Positions 1 through 8,091 of a DNA stretch of 33,961 bases are shown piece after piece. Position 1 is the first letter of the stretch; each line of letters opens with the position of its first letter. The position numbers and the translations under genes were made by a program. The stretch comes from a candidate division WOR-1 bacterium RIFOXYB2_FULL_37_13. Lineage in GTDB: Bacteria; Margulisbacteria; WOR-1; XYC2-FULL-46-14; XYC2-FULL-37-10. The notes under the pieces are model-generated. The model saw only the letters and a program-made list of their open reading frames with translations, was not told the DNA's origin and did not search any database. Location: positions 1-33,961 of the forward strand of contig MEUB01000038.1 of assembly GCA_001771535.1 (NCBI GenBank). The letters are read 5' to 3'.

Positions 1-1278
1 AGCGTCTCCTGCTTTATCTACAACTATTGAAAAATCTTTTTGAGGAAACAAAGAAGCTGTCAATGAAATCCCTTTTTCGCCCCATAAAATTTTGCCGTCA
101 GAATTTATTTTTTGCAAATAAACCTTGGTGCAAAGGGGGTTTCTTCTGTCTAACCACGCTATAATCGCCCCATTTTGACCATCCCCTGCTATTTTGGGAG
201 ATTCTTGGGCAAAAACCCCTTTTGCCAAAGGTATCCCATCTATTCCCCACAACAAAGTCCCATCTTGGGAAATTTTCTGTGCATAAATATTTGGATACCC
301 CGATCTTTCATCTTCAAAAACAATTATCGCTTCTCCTGAACCGGTTTTAATTGCTTTAACATTTTTTTGAACAACACTGCCAATGGAAGAATTCACTTTT
401 TTACCGTTTTTAGCAAATTGCTTATTGCCGTTTTTGCCTATTTTTTGTATAAAAACATCATAATTGCCCAAGCGCTTTTCTTGCCAAGCTACAAAAATAG
501 CACCATCCGGAGCAACTGCAAATGACCGATTTTCCAACGAATTAAATTGGCTTTGCCCATCAATTTTAACAGTTAAAAATTTTCCAAGAAACAAAGCCGT
601 TTTTTTGCCATATACATTTTCAACAAGTTTTCCCTGATTCCCAAATAGAGGCTCGCCTTGTTTATTTATCTTTTGGATATAAGCATTTAATATCATGTCA
701 TCGGGATTAAAATCATGCCAAACAAAAAACCCTTCGCCAGTTTCATCCAGTGCACATTTTAATCCGATTTGTTCTGAAAAAATTTCAGCGATTTTTATGC
801 CATCATTGCTCCATACAGGCTTCCCCAAATTGTTAATTTTTTGGGCAAAAATGGTCGCAACTTTATCTCTATAATCCTGCCAAGCCACGATAGCTCCTCC
901 CATTTTATCTCCAACAATGACAGGAAACTTTTGACCGCCAAAAGCTTTGCAAACAACAATTCCATCTTTCCCCCATTTAATATTTCCCTCTTTATCAAAT
1001 TTTTGCGCATATAAATCAATTCCGCCTAATCTTTTATCTTCCCACACAGCTATAACGCCATCTTTCCCATCGCTAGCCAATTTTGGATTTTGTCGGGCTA
1101 CTGCACCCTGTGAATTATTTATCAGTTTGCCTTGCGGCTCCCATAGGGGGACGAGCCCTTTATTAAAAGCAAAAGAACTTCCATAAAAACTAAATAAAAA
1201 AATAGAAAAAAGCAGAATAGCCTTGATAGCCGTTGCTCGATTATTATTCCTTATGTCGCCCTCTTTAAGAGTTTTCAT
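1..1278 (-). CDS. Secreted repeat (beta-propeller-like) protein, 3' end outside window
   Basis: A continuous frame of 426 codons runs from the ATG at 1278 to the window edge with no stop, so the C terminus is missing. The N terminus has charged residues followed by a hydrophobic stretch (about residues 20-38, ending near SSFA), consistent with a Sec signal peptide. The rest is built from irregular repeats of roughly 50 residues, each with a core like AVWEDKRLGGIDLYAQK followed by an aspartate/asparagine-glycine turn and a tryptophan-glycine element. Cores lie near residues 78, 130, 270, 325 and 380. Such repeats occur in secreted bacterial proteins of propeller-like fold; the fold and the extracellular location are inferred. 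I recognise no catalytic motif. A sigma70-like promoter lies directly upstream and leaves almost no leader. The gene stands alone, separated from the next genes by an insertion sequence. Confidence 0.75.
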   Translation of the reverse strand, partial: MKTLKEGDIRNNNRATAIKAILLFSIFLFSFYGSSFAFNKGLVPLWEPQGKLINNSQGAVARQNPKLASDGKDGVIAVWEDKRLGGIDLYAQKFDKEGNIKWGKDGIVVCKAFGGQKFPVIVGDKMGGAIVAWQDYRDKVATIFAQKINNLGKPVWSNDGIKIAEIFSEQIGLKCALDETGEGFFVWHDFNPDDMILNAYIQKINKQGEPLFGNQGKLVENVYGKKTALFLGKFLTVKIDGQSQFNSLENRSFAVAPDGAIFVAWQEKRLGNYDVFIQKIGKNGNKQFAKNGKKVNSSIGSVVQKNVKAIKTGSGEAIIVFEDERSGYPNIYAQKISQDGTLLWGIDGIPLAKGVFAQESPKIAGDGQNGAIIAWLDRRNPLCTKVYLQKINSDGKILWGEKGISLTASLFPQKDFSIVVDKAGDA

Positions 1279-1287
1279 TTCCCCGCT

Positions 1288-1316
1288 ATTTTACACAAAA
1301 AATATTAATAATGCAA
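1288..1316 (-). promoter_or_regulatory. Sigma70-like promoter of the repeat-protein gene
   Basis: On the minus strand, TTGCAT (1316-1311) and TAAAAT (1293-1288) are separated by 17 bases. The expected start point is near 1281, only 2-4 bases before the ATG at 1278. The transcript would therefore be nearly leaderless, although a GGGG run sits just before the start codon. Confidence 0.5.
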
Positions 1317-1391
1317 TTTTTTTGTTTAACATTTCACCCTATTTGATTATCTGTGTTTACTGCTAGGATAAAGTCCCCAATAATTCATTGG

Positions 1392-1416
1392 GGCTTAATA
1401 TCAAAAACGTGCACCT
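1392..1416. repeat. IS left terminal inverted repeat
   Basis: This 25-bp sequence is the exact reverse complement of 2407-2431. The duplicated target TTCATTGG lies immediately outside it. Confidence 0.95.
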
Positions 1417-2343
1417 AGTTTTGCAAAATATACTCAATAATCTTTCTTTTAAGTTTGCTGTTTAGCCCTCTATGGATTTTTAGTTTAGGCTTTAGATGAC
1501 CGAAGCAACCATCAAGTGAATTTGTAGTATTTGGGATGTTAAGATCAGGATAATTTTTATATGTGAAAAGATAAGGAAGATTTGTTTTTAGGCTTCTGTA
1601 AGCTGACCGTACTCCTCGATGAGTGTAGTACCAAAATCCAGCTGAAGGATTTGATGTTCTTTCTTTTAAAAATTTATCCCATTTTTTATGCCAAGAATTT
1701 AATTTTCTTGTAAATGTTTTTGCATCTGTAGTGCACAGAGTCGTTAATATTTTCCTTAACTCTATACCAGCTTCTAATTTAGGACTACTGGTCAAATATC
1801 TTTGAATAATTTGTTTTTGATGGAAGTGACACATCTGCACTGGGATGTCCAGAAACAGCTTCCTTATGCCTGGCTTACCGTCTAGAACTATGGCTGACAG
1901 CGTAATCCCCTTAGATTCCAACATCACTCTGCCAGACAAATATTCATCTATAGTCTCGTGCTGAATCATTTTGAAATATAGATTCTTTTTTAACTTTGGA
2001 GATCTGAAAACTATGTACCCATAGGCTCTTTTAAAATAAGTAGCATCAGCAACAATTACTAGACTGTTGGCATCAATAATTTTCTTTTCATATTTTGCTT
2101 TTGATATTTTATCTCTTAACCAGTTTAAGCTTTTTCCATACTCTTTCGATAAATCTTTTAAAGTGCGATGACCATTTACATATTTATCAAAAATTATTTG
2201 CTCTAGTTTTTTGTGTCTTTTTCTTGATTGGAAGTAAACTTTGCAATTCTTACAATAATATCTTTGCTGTTTTGATAAGCGCGTGCTTTTTCCTTTCTTT
2301 ATACAATCATTGGAACCGCATTTCGGACAGTTTTTTTAGCCAC
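1415..2343 (-). CDS. DDE transposase, IS1249-like, with frame break in an A7 run near the start
   Basis: Read as one protein it would have about 309 residues. An N-terminal zinc ribbon (NCPKCGSNDC, then YYCKNC) is followed by the first catalytic aspartate in VIVADATYF, a second in AIVLDGKPGI, a CHFHQ motif, and NTTNSLDGCF, where the acidic third position is Asp rather than the usual Glu. The start is a GTG at 2343 with a good AGGAG nine bases upstream. From that GTG the frame reads M-A-K-K and then leaves the conserved frame, ending after 14 codons. The conserved frame needs one extra A in the seven-A run at 2331-2337 (or -1 slippage there). The first in-frame ATG, at 1969, would lose the zinc ribbon and first catalytic Asp. 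So it is either a young frameshift mutant or is expressed by slippage on the A run. Confidence 0.85.
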
Positions 2344-2406
2344 GTTTACACTCTCCTGTAGATAAATGGAGCTTTCCCTACAGACTCTAGCATAAAAAGC
2401 CATTTC

Positions 2407-2431
2407 AGGTGCACGTTTTTGATATTAAGCC
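2407..2431. repeat. IS right terminal inverted repeat
   Basis: This 25-bp sequence is the exact reverse complement of 1392-1416. The second copy of TTCATTGG follows at 2432-2439. Confidence 0.95.
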
Positions 2432-2481
2432 TTCATTGGCAATTTCATAACTCTCCAAACACATTATAGGCTGAAGAAACT

Positions 2482-2709
2482 TTAAGAAAGCCCTAATGTT
2501 TTTTTTGCTTTTTCTTCACTCGTTCCGCTCTCAATCAATTTTGATAAAGCTTTTTTTAGCCCTTCCTCCCTGCCTTCCTCCCTACCTTCTTCCCTGCCTT
2601 CTTCCCTGCCTTGTTCCCTGCCTTGTTGCATGCCTTGTTCCAATGCAAGGTCAATTGATCCTTTTTGTAGCCAGATGAAATCTCTTCGCTTGAATTGAGC
2701 CTCTTCCTC
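2482..2709 (-). pseudogene. C-terminal remnant of an Rpn-family (PD-(D/E)XK) nuclease
   Basis: An open stretch of 75 codons begins directly after, and in the same frame as, the stop of the giant barrel gene. It encodes a coiled-coil-like tail (LALEQGMQQGREQG followed by repeats of REEG) and ends SEEKAKKTLGL. Repeated Q/E-G-R-E-E tails are typical of the C terminus of Rpn recombination-promoting nucleases (PDDEXK transposase-like). No nuclease core or plausible start codon precedes it, so this is a 5'-truncated remnant. The only in-frame ATG lies inside the repeats. Confidence 0.6.
2561..2632. repeat. 12-bp tandem repeat, six units
   Basis: Six units of CCTTCYTCCCTG (with G or A variants at some positions) run head to tail inside the Rpn remnant. 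They encode the REEG/REQG repeat on the minus strand and explain the repetitive protein tail. Confidence 0.85.
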
Positions 2710-5700
2710 TTAATAATCAGATAAAGTATAAGCGCCTGTTAATTTAAGATAGCAACCTTTTGCCTGATAGTTTTGGCTTAAATCCGCACCACATGAAAAA
2801 TCAATAAAATTATATCCGCCAACGATTTGAAAGCCGTCGACGGGAGCATAGCCCAGTTCAAGCTGTGCTCCGCGCCTTGCATCAAGGCTTGTATTTTCCA
2901 ACAATAAGCGATATTCTCCCGCTATAAAAACCTGCTTAACCAAATTAAAAGAAACCCTGCCGGATATAATGTCAGCAGATGAAAAAACCTCCTGCGTGGA
3001 TAAAATATCCGTGTTGGTTTTTTGTGCAAACCTGCCTGATATTGTCCATCTATTGCCAGGCGTATAAATTATATTAAAGTCTGTTGAATTTTTTTTAGTG
3101 GAAGTTTGAGGTGTAACTAATTTATTGTCAGCTCCGCTTGCCGAAGCATTAAACAGCAAAGAAATTGAATCAAAAAAAACAGGTCTGTAAGCAAAGCTTA
3201 CCCAAGAGTTGTCAAGAGAAGACACAATGTTGCCCGTTTGTTTGTCCACATCCCAAGCCAAAGCGCTTTTACCGTAAAAATCTAAGTCGCAAAAAATTGG
3301 ATACGCTATCTCAACATCAGCAGTACTGTGAGTTTCAGCCGTTCCTGTTAAAGCCTGTTTTATGTTGTATTTAATTGCCCCCTTTTTGTTTTTTGAGCCC
3401 CCATATGAAACATCAACCCCAATAGTTGAATATTTTTCGTTGGTATTAGTTGCATAATCGATAGAATCTTGAAGCTTATAAGTTGCCGTAAAAGGTAGCT
3501 TTTCAACAAAACTAAATCCTATCCCAATTAAATTTGTATTTGTCTCTTTTAAAAGAGCAGAAGAGTTTTTGCTGTTCTTTCTTTCAGTGCCCCCCTCATA
3601 AAACGGTCTGATGACTCCAGATAAAATCGCCAGCTTATAATCATATCTATTTGTTAAAGCACTTGAGCTTAAATTTTTAAAGTCTGTCTCATCTTCGATT
3701 GCATAGTTAATATCTGCCCCTACTATCCATATTTTAGGAGATAAACCCAAAGAAATAGAAGTCGCAATAGAATCGATGCTTTTAAACGAATCCAAAGATT
3801 CTCGTTCAGTCTTATATTTTAATCCCCACAAATCATACTTAAGCAACGATGAAAAAGAATCATGAAAGGTAGTTCCTTTGTTTTGGTCATCTGAAATATT
3901 ATTCTTCCATTGCTTATAATCCGCAGTCAAATAAGATTTTTCATTTATTTTATATTCGGTATTTATGCCATATTCCTTTATGTCAGTACCTTTTGAGGGG
4001 GCATTGGTAGGATTATAGAATGAAAGCCCTGCCTGATATTGATAAAAATTCAATTTTAAATGTCTAATAGGCTTAATTGTTAATTGATTATAAAAACAGG
4101 AAGATTCACTGCTGCCCAAATTGTCGGCATATTCGCTTATAAAATTGGCATTGCTCCCTAATTTCAGGCTTGTATCAATCCCAAACAGCTTATACCCTCC
4201 AGACAAATGATCCTCACTAATGTAAGTTGTCCCAACAGAAATTAAATCTTTATGCCCTGTCTTCCCTCGCAAGCCATAAGTATAGTAGTTTTGTCCGTTT
4301 TGCGGCTTATATTCATAAAGTACGACTATATAATACTTATCTCCTGTTATATTTTCAGGAGTTATCGCTTTTTTAAATATTATAGATCCAGTATCATAAT
4401 TTATGCTGTAATCTGTATCTTTGGCCATGGAAACTGCCTTTATCACAGCATTCGGATAATCTTTTTCTCTTGTTTCAATTATAATCGTTTCACTCTCTTC
4501 CATGAGGGGAGCTTTTGATAAGTAGTAGGGGCCTGCCGTATCATTTGGAATAAGTTCATCTCTAACAGCAACTTGAGCGCTAAAAGCTCCAAAAAAATCG
4601 AACATGTTATTTTTCCCGTCATCTAAATAAGTCCTTAAGCCAAAAAGTTTACGGCTATATTTTGTAAATTCAGTGTCAGAAAGGGAAGGCGAAACATCAC
4701 CATATAAAATATAGTTTTTGTCTTTTTCCAAACGAACATACAACTTCTCTAGCCCGCGAAGTTCTTTGCCTAAAACACTGTCGTCTCCATAAATATAATA
4801 AGATTTATCAGGATCAATATTATCAAAAGAAATATCGGAATTATTCGCTGTATCCACAACCGAAGTTAATAACCAGTCTCCTTTTACTTTCCCTTTTAAA
4901 TAAAAAGCTGCCCTGCCATTTGTATAAAAAGGGGAGATATATTCCCCTCCTTCAGCTTTTGTAAAATTATCCATATTGCCTGTGGTTTGCAAGTATCCCG
5001 CCTGCATTTCAGATAAGGCGGCAAAAAAGAACCCTTCATCCTCGGATAAAATAGGCAGTTCCTCTAATTTGGAATGACTTATACCAAAACTCCCCTTTGT
5101 CAAACCTCCTTCAGGAAGGTACAAAATTTTTGAGGGAGAAACAACCGCGCCATAATTTATAGGAATTGTTTTTTTGTCTATCATTATTAGATGGTTTCCT
5201 GCTCTAACATTAGGGATTGAATATGCCCCATTATTATCGGTTATAACAAAAGTTCCATCTTCAGTGTAAATTTTAATTTTTGGAAGACCTATATCTCCTT
5301 TATCTTGAATATTATTGCCATTTAAGTCGTCAAAAACTTTGCCTATGATGGTTCCCCTTTTAGAAAAAATTCCTTCTTTTACATTGACGGTAGCAAAAAC
5401 AGGTCCGGCAGAAGAGGCTCCTTGTTCAGCCTGAAAAGTTACAGATGCTGAATTTTTTGCTATTCCAAAAGGAGTTCCAATGCCAACCAACGCCCGATAG
5501 GTCAATTCAATGCCTTCTCCCGAAGCTATAGTGCCAACATTCCATGACAAATTGCTTATGCCTGACGGATCATCAAAGGAAAAATTGTTCATCATTGTGC
5601 TCCCTGGCACATATTTAAACCCTTGAGGAAGAATATCGTTAATTTTGACTTCTTCCAATGAACCAATTCCTGTATTTTCCAAGGTAACGCCGTAAGTAAC

Positions 5701-6639
5701 TACATCCCCAATCTCCACAACCGAAGAGGAAAAGACTTTTTTGTTAATAAAGACAGAAGAAGAAGCATTTTGTTCACTATAAAGCCGTGTTGATAAATTG
5801 TTAACCTCAACCAGTCCTTTTGCAATTGTTATGATTGTTGATCCTACAATTCCGCTAATTTCATATAAATATTTGCCGTTTTTTACTATATTATGCAAAT
5901 CGGATGTTCCATCCCAGACAATATTGTACATTCCCGCCTTTTGCAAATTGTTTAAAGCTAAAGTTTTAATCAGGTTATTATTTTGATCAAAGATTTTGGC
6001 TGTTACAGCCGTATCCTGCGAAATCATGTAATATATTTGCGTAAAATCATTCACACCATCGCCATCAGGCGAAAAAGGATTGGGATAAGCGCCGGAAATG
6101 TCAATATTGGCAACTGAAGTATAAATTAAATCGGTTGTATAACTGCCTGGCTTATCCCTAAAATCAAGATTCACCTGATAATCAAAAATAAATCCTGCAG
6201 GAATTCCACTTGTTGGCGGCTGTAAAGCTACAAGCTGTTTTGGAGATAAGCTAACAGCTGTCCAATCCGCCTCTTTATTTGTTCCTGACTGTTTTATTTT
6301 TACCCGATTTATAGGAATTGTTTTTTTTGCGCCGGATGAGTTGTCAATTAAATCGCTATTTGCATTTACAGACAAATCCCAAGGAACATTGCTTGAAACA
6401 CAAATGCCTATTGCGGATTTTATTACATGCGGTTTTTTTGAAGGGATTATATTGTTTACGACCAACATTGGTTTTTCAGAAAAACCCTTTTCGTTTGGTG
6501 AAATGATGTCCAACAAAATAGAAGGGACAGAAAGATTATTTTCAAAAGGTTCCTGCGCAAAAGAAAATGAAACCGCAAAAATAAAAAAAATAGCGGCAAA
6601 AAACCAGAATTTACTTAACAAAAAAGACCGTGTTGGCAT
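2710..6639 (-). CDS. Giant outer-membrane barrel protein with subunit-like, FlgD-like, DUF11 and SdrD-B-like domains (usher-like candidate)
   Basis: 1309 residues from the ATG at 6639, chosen because a clear signal peptide (MPTRSFLLSKFWFF... to SFAQ) starts there and GGAAGAG lies about 11 bases upstream. The frame is open to 6708, so a longer start is possible. Approximate order: signal peptide 1-29; beta domain 35-180 containing CVSSNVPWDLSV and ending GSYTTDLIYTSV, which resembles the pilin-like subunits of this window; FlgD/CHU_C-type Ig domain 182-282 (AYPNPFSPDGDGVND); DUF11 295-422; SdrD B-like domain 430-520 (GKVFDDLNGNNIQDKGD); then about 770 residues of alternating strands ending in tyrosine, as expected for an outer-membrane barrel. 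The start overlaps the chaperone-like gene by 29 bases, so translation is probably coupled. A role as secretion pore or anchor for the neighbouring subunit is inferred. It might instead be a large adhesin. Confidence 0.8.
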   Translation of the reverse strand: MPTRSFLLSKFWFFAAIFFIFAVSFSFAQEPFENNLSVPSILLDIISPNEKGFSEKPMLVVNNIIPSKKPHVIKSAIGICVSSNVPWDLSVNANSDLIDNSSGAKKTIPINRVKIKQSGTNKEADWTAVSLSPKQLVALQPPTSGIPAGFIFDYQVNLDFRDKPGSYTTDLIYTSVANIDISGAYPNPFSPDGDGVNDFTQIYYMISQDTAVTAKIFDQNNNLIKTLALNNLQKAGMYNIVWDGTSDLHNIVKNGKYLYEISGIVGSTIITIAKGLVEVNNLSTRLYSEQNASSSVFINKKVFSSSVVEIGDVVTYGVTLENTGIGSLEEVKINDILPQGFKYVPGSTMMNNFSFDDPSGISNLSWNVGTIASGEGIELTYRALVGIGTPFGIAKNSASVTFQAEQGASSAGPVFATVNVKEGIFSKRGTIIGKVFDDLNGNNIQDKGDIGLPKIKIYTEDGTFVITDNNGAYSIPNVRAGNHLIMIDKKTIPINYGAVVSPSKILYLPEGGLTKGSFGISHSKLEELPILSEDEGFFFAALSEMQAGYLQTTGNMDNFTKAEGGEYISPFYTNGRAAFYLKGKVKGDWLLTSVVDTANNSDISFDNIDPDKSYYIYGDDSVLGKELRGLEKLYVRLEKDKNYILYGDVSPSLSDTEFTKYSRKLFGLRTYLDDGKNNMFDFFGAFSAQVAVRDELIPNDTAGPYYLSKAPLMEESETIIIETREKDYPNAVIKAVSMAKDTDYSINYDTGSIIFKKAITPENITGDKYYIVVLYEYKPQNGQNYYTYGLRGKTGHKDLISVGTTYISEDHLSGGYKLFGIDTSLKLGSNANFISEYADNLGSSESSCFYNQLTIKPIRHLKLNFYQYQAGLSFYNPTNAPSKGTDIKEYGINTEYKINEKSYLTADYKQWKNNISDDQNKGTTFHDSFSSLLKYDLWGLKYKTERESLDSFKSIDSIATSISLGLSPKIWIVGADINYAIEDETDFKNLSSSALTNRYDYKLAILSGVIRPFYEGGTERKNSKNSSALLKETNTNLIGIGFSFVEKLPFTATYKLQDSIDYATNTNEKYSTIGVDVSYGGSKNKKGAIKYNIKQALTGTAETHSTADVEIAYPIFCDLDFYGKSALAWDVDKQTGNIVSSLDNSWVSFAYRPVFFDSISLLFNASASGADNKLVTPQTSTKKNSTDFNIIYTPGNRWTISGRFAQKTNTDILSTQEVFSSADIISGRVSFNLVKQVFIAGEYRLLLENTSLDARRGAQLELGYAPVDGFQIVGGYNFIDFSCGADLSQNYQAKGCYLKLTGAYTLSDY

Positions 6640-8080
6640 TAGTAACTTTGTCTCTTCCATAAGAGATTGATGCCTCTGCTTTGTATAATCCCAAAGGAAG
6701 CTTGTCATCGCATGAAATTTTAACTTCTTTGCGAGTCTTTGGTTCTATATTATGATTAGGGATCAATAGTTCTTTAAATACCTTGTCTTCTTTTTTTATT
6801 TTAATTGTGCCACCAAACACAAGAGGGACATTTCCCTCATTTTCAAAATTAATGGAAAAGGCAACAGGCTGTCCACTTTTAACTATCTCTGCCGCAAATT
6901 TCACGATTTTTCCTTCTTTCACCACCGTCTGTTCAATTATTTCCAAATTACTCTCACTTACAACAGAAATAGGGTCTCCATAAACAATTTTTGCCAACGC
7001 TTTGTATTTGCCTATTATGATATCCTCTTCCAGTTCTCCTTTAACTTCTCCCGTGCCATAAGCATCAATCTTTATTGTATTTAAAGGGACAGAAGCAATC
7101 ATACCGCCAGCATCATTGTAAATTTCAACAACTCCGCCTGCATCAACTTTTGTATTGCCACAATTTCTCGCTGTTACAATAAAAGGAATTGGCTGTTTTT
7201 GTCTTATCTGCATGGAAGGAAACTTAATTATTTCAACTTTTTTAGCCTTTACATCATAAGCATCTAAAACAGAAAAAAGAGTTTCTCCTGAACTTAAAAT
7301 CTTTTTGTTGTCATTTGACGCTTCACACTTTACCGCATAGTCGCCTTTTGGCAAAACAGGCGGATCCCATATACCTTTCAGCCAATCTTCTTCCCCAGGA
7401 AGAATTGTCCCCCCTGACATATCCACCTTGCCAACCAAACCCCCGTTTTTATTATAAACAAAAGCTTTTCCTGAAACAGCAAGGTGGACATTGCCGTTAT
7501 TTTTAAAAAAGGCATAAATATCAACTGGTGAATTTTTGTCTTTTTGAACAACTTTTACTTTTGTTATTTTCCCTGACCAGTCCAACCCATGCGAAGAAAG
7601 AATTTTTGTTAATACGGCTACGCTGTTATTTTCTCCTTTTTGCCCCGAACCATATTCAAAAAACAAAGTAGCATAAAGCCCGCCTGTCCAGTCATAAGCA
7701 AGCGGTTTATTAAAAATAACTCGTACTTCACGGGCATCATCAGAGTTCAATAGGAAATTATTTGGTTCAATTTTTATGTATCTTACTCCACTGTAAATGC
7801 TTTCAGTCTTGTCATTAACAATATCCCCATTTGTTTGTTGGTTAGTTCCTGCTACGCGAATATTGACATTTATTGGGAAATTTCCGGTATTTGTTACAAC
7901 AACAGGCAAAGAAACATCCTCTTCATCCAAAATAAGCTCTATTTGGGCAGGGCTAATTTTCAACCCCGCCCAAACAATATTGGATAAAAAAGCCAAAAAA
8001 AACAAAACATACGCCGCATAAAAAGCTTTTCGGCTTTTCTGCCAACATAGATTGTAAAAAATGGATTTAAATAGTCTCAC
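6611..8080 (-). CDS. Periplasmic chaperone-like protein (DUF916/PapD-like), three beta domains
   Basis: 489 residues from a GTG at 8080; there is no ATG alternative before the signal peptide (hydrophobic about 20-37, ending VWA). The mature protein begins GLKISPAQIELIL, with NTGNFPINVNIRVAG and later FNKPLAYDWTGGLYATLFFEY, a pattern shared with the neighbour at 8092-9573 and the short protein at 14645-15127. This resembles PapD-type chaperone N-domains and DUF916. Two further Ig-like/CARDB-like domains follow, the last ending ASISYGRDKVTNANTVFFVK. The gene starts 11 bases after the preceding stop and overlaps the barrel gene, so it is part of a coupled operon. Binding and folding of secreted subunits is inferred; no function is proven by the sequence. 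It may be membrane-anchored if the signal is not cleaved. Confidence 0.7.
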   Translation of the reverse strand: MRLFKSIFYNLCWQKSRKAFYAAYVLFFLAFLSNIVWAGLKISPAQIELILDEEDVSLPVVVTNTGNFPINVNIRVAGTNQQTNGDIVNDKTESIYSGVRYIKIEPNNFLLNSDDAREVRVIFNKPLAYDWTGGLYATLFFEYGSGQKGENNSVAVLTKILSSHGLDWSGKITKVKVVQKDKNSPVDIYAFFKNNGNVHLAVSGKAFVYNKNGGLVGKVDMSGGTILPGEEDWLKGIWDPPVLPKGDYAVKCEASNDNKKILSSGETLFSVLDAYDVKAKKVEIIKFPSMQIRQKQPIPFIVTARNCGNTKVDAGGVVEIYNDAGGMIASVPLNTIKIDAYGTGEVKGELEEDIIIGKYKALAKIVYGDPISVVSESNLEIIEQTVVKEGKIVKFAAEIVKSGQPVAFSINFENEGNVPLVFGGTIKIKKEDKVFKELLIPNHNIEPKTRKEVKISCDDKLPLGLYKAEASISYGRDKVTNANTVFFVK

Positions 8081-8091
8081 TTTTTATGCCA

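Larger units (their letters stand above)
1392..2431 (-). mobile_element. Complete IS256/IS1249-like insertion sequence, 1040 bp
   Basis: Both ends carry a perfect 25-bp terminal inverted repeat (1392-1416 and 2407-2431) beginning GGCTTAATATCAAAAACGTG. Each end is flanked by the 8-bp direct repeat TTCATTGG (1384-1391 and 2432-2439), a target-site duplication. Eight-base duplications and one DDE transposase fit the IS256 superfamily, IS1249 branch. The single transposase gene fills the element, and its stop codon overlaps the inner end of the left repeat by two bases. Perfect ends and an undamaged duplication indicate a recent insertion. The target lay between the divergent repeat-protein promoter and the Rpn remnant, in a short palindromic stretch (CCAAT-AATTC-ATTGG). 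Confidence 0.93.

Noticed and set aside
795-1019. Minus-strand frame of 74 codons inside the first gene
   Set aside because: It is out of frame with the continuous 426-codon repeat protein, which has a signal peptide and repeated motifs.
1415-1969. Taking the 184-codon frame as the complete transposase
   Set aside because: It lacks the zinc ribbon and the first catalytic Asp, both encoded upstream in the same frame to 2335.
2561-2632. Regular repeats that could suggest a CRISPR-like array
   Set aside because: Units are 12 bp with no spacers and are coding repeats (REEG) of an Rpn tail.
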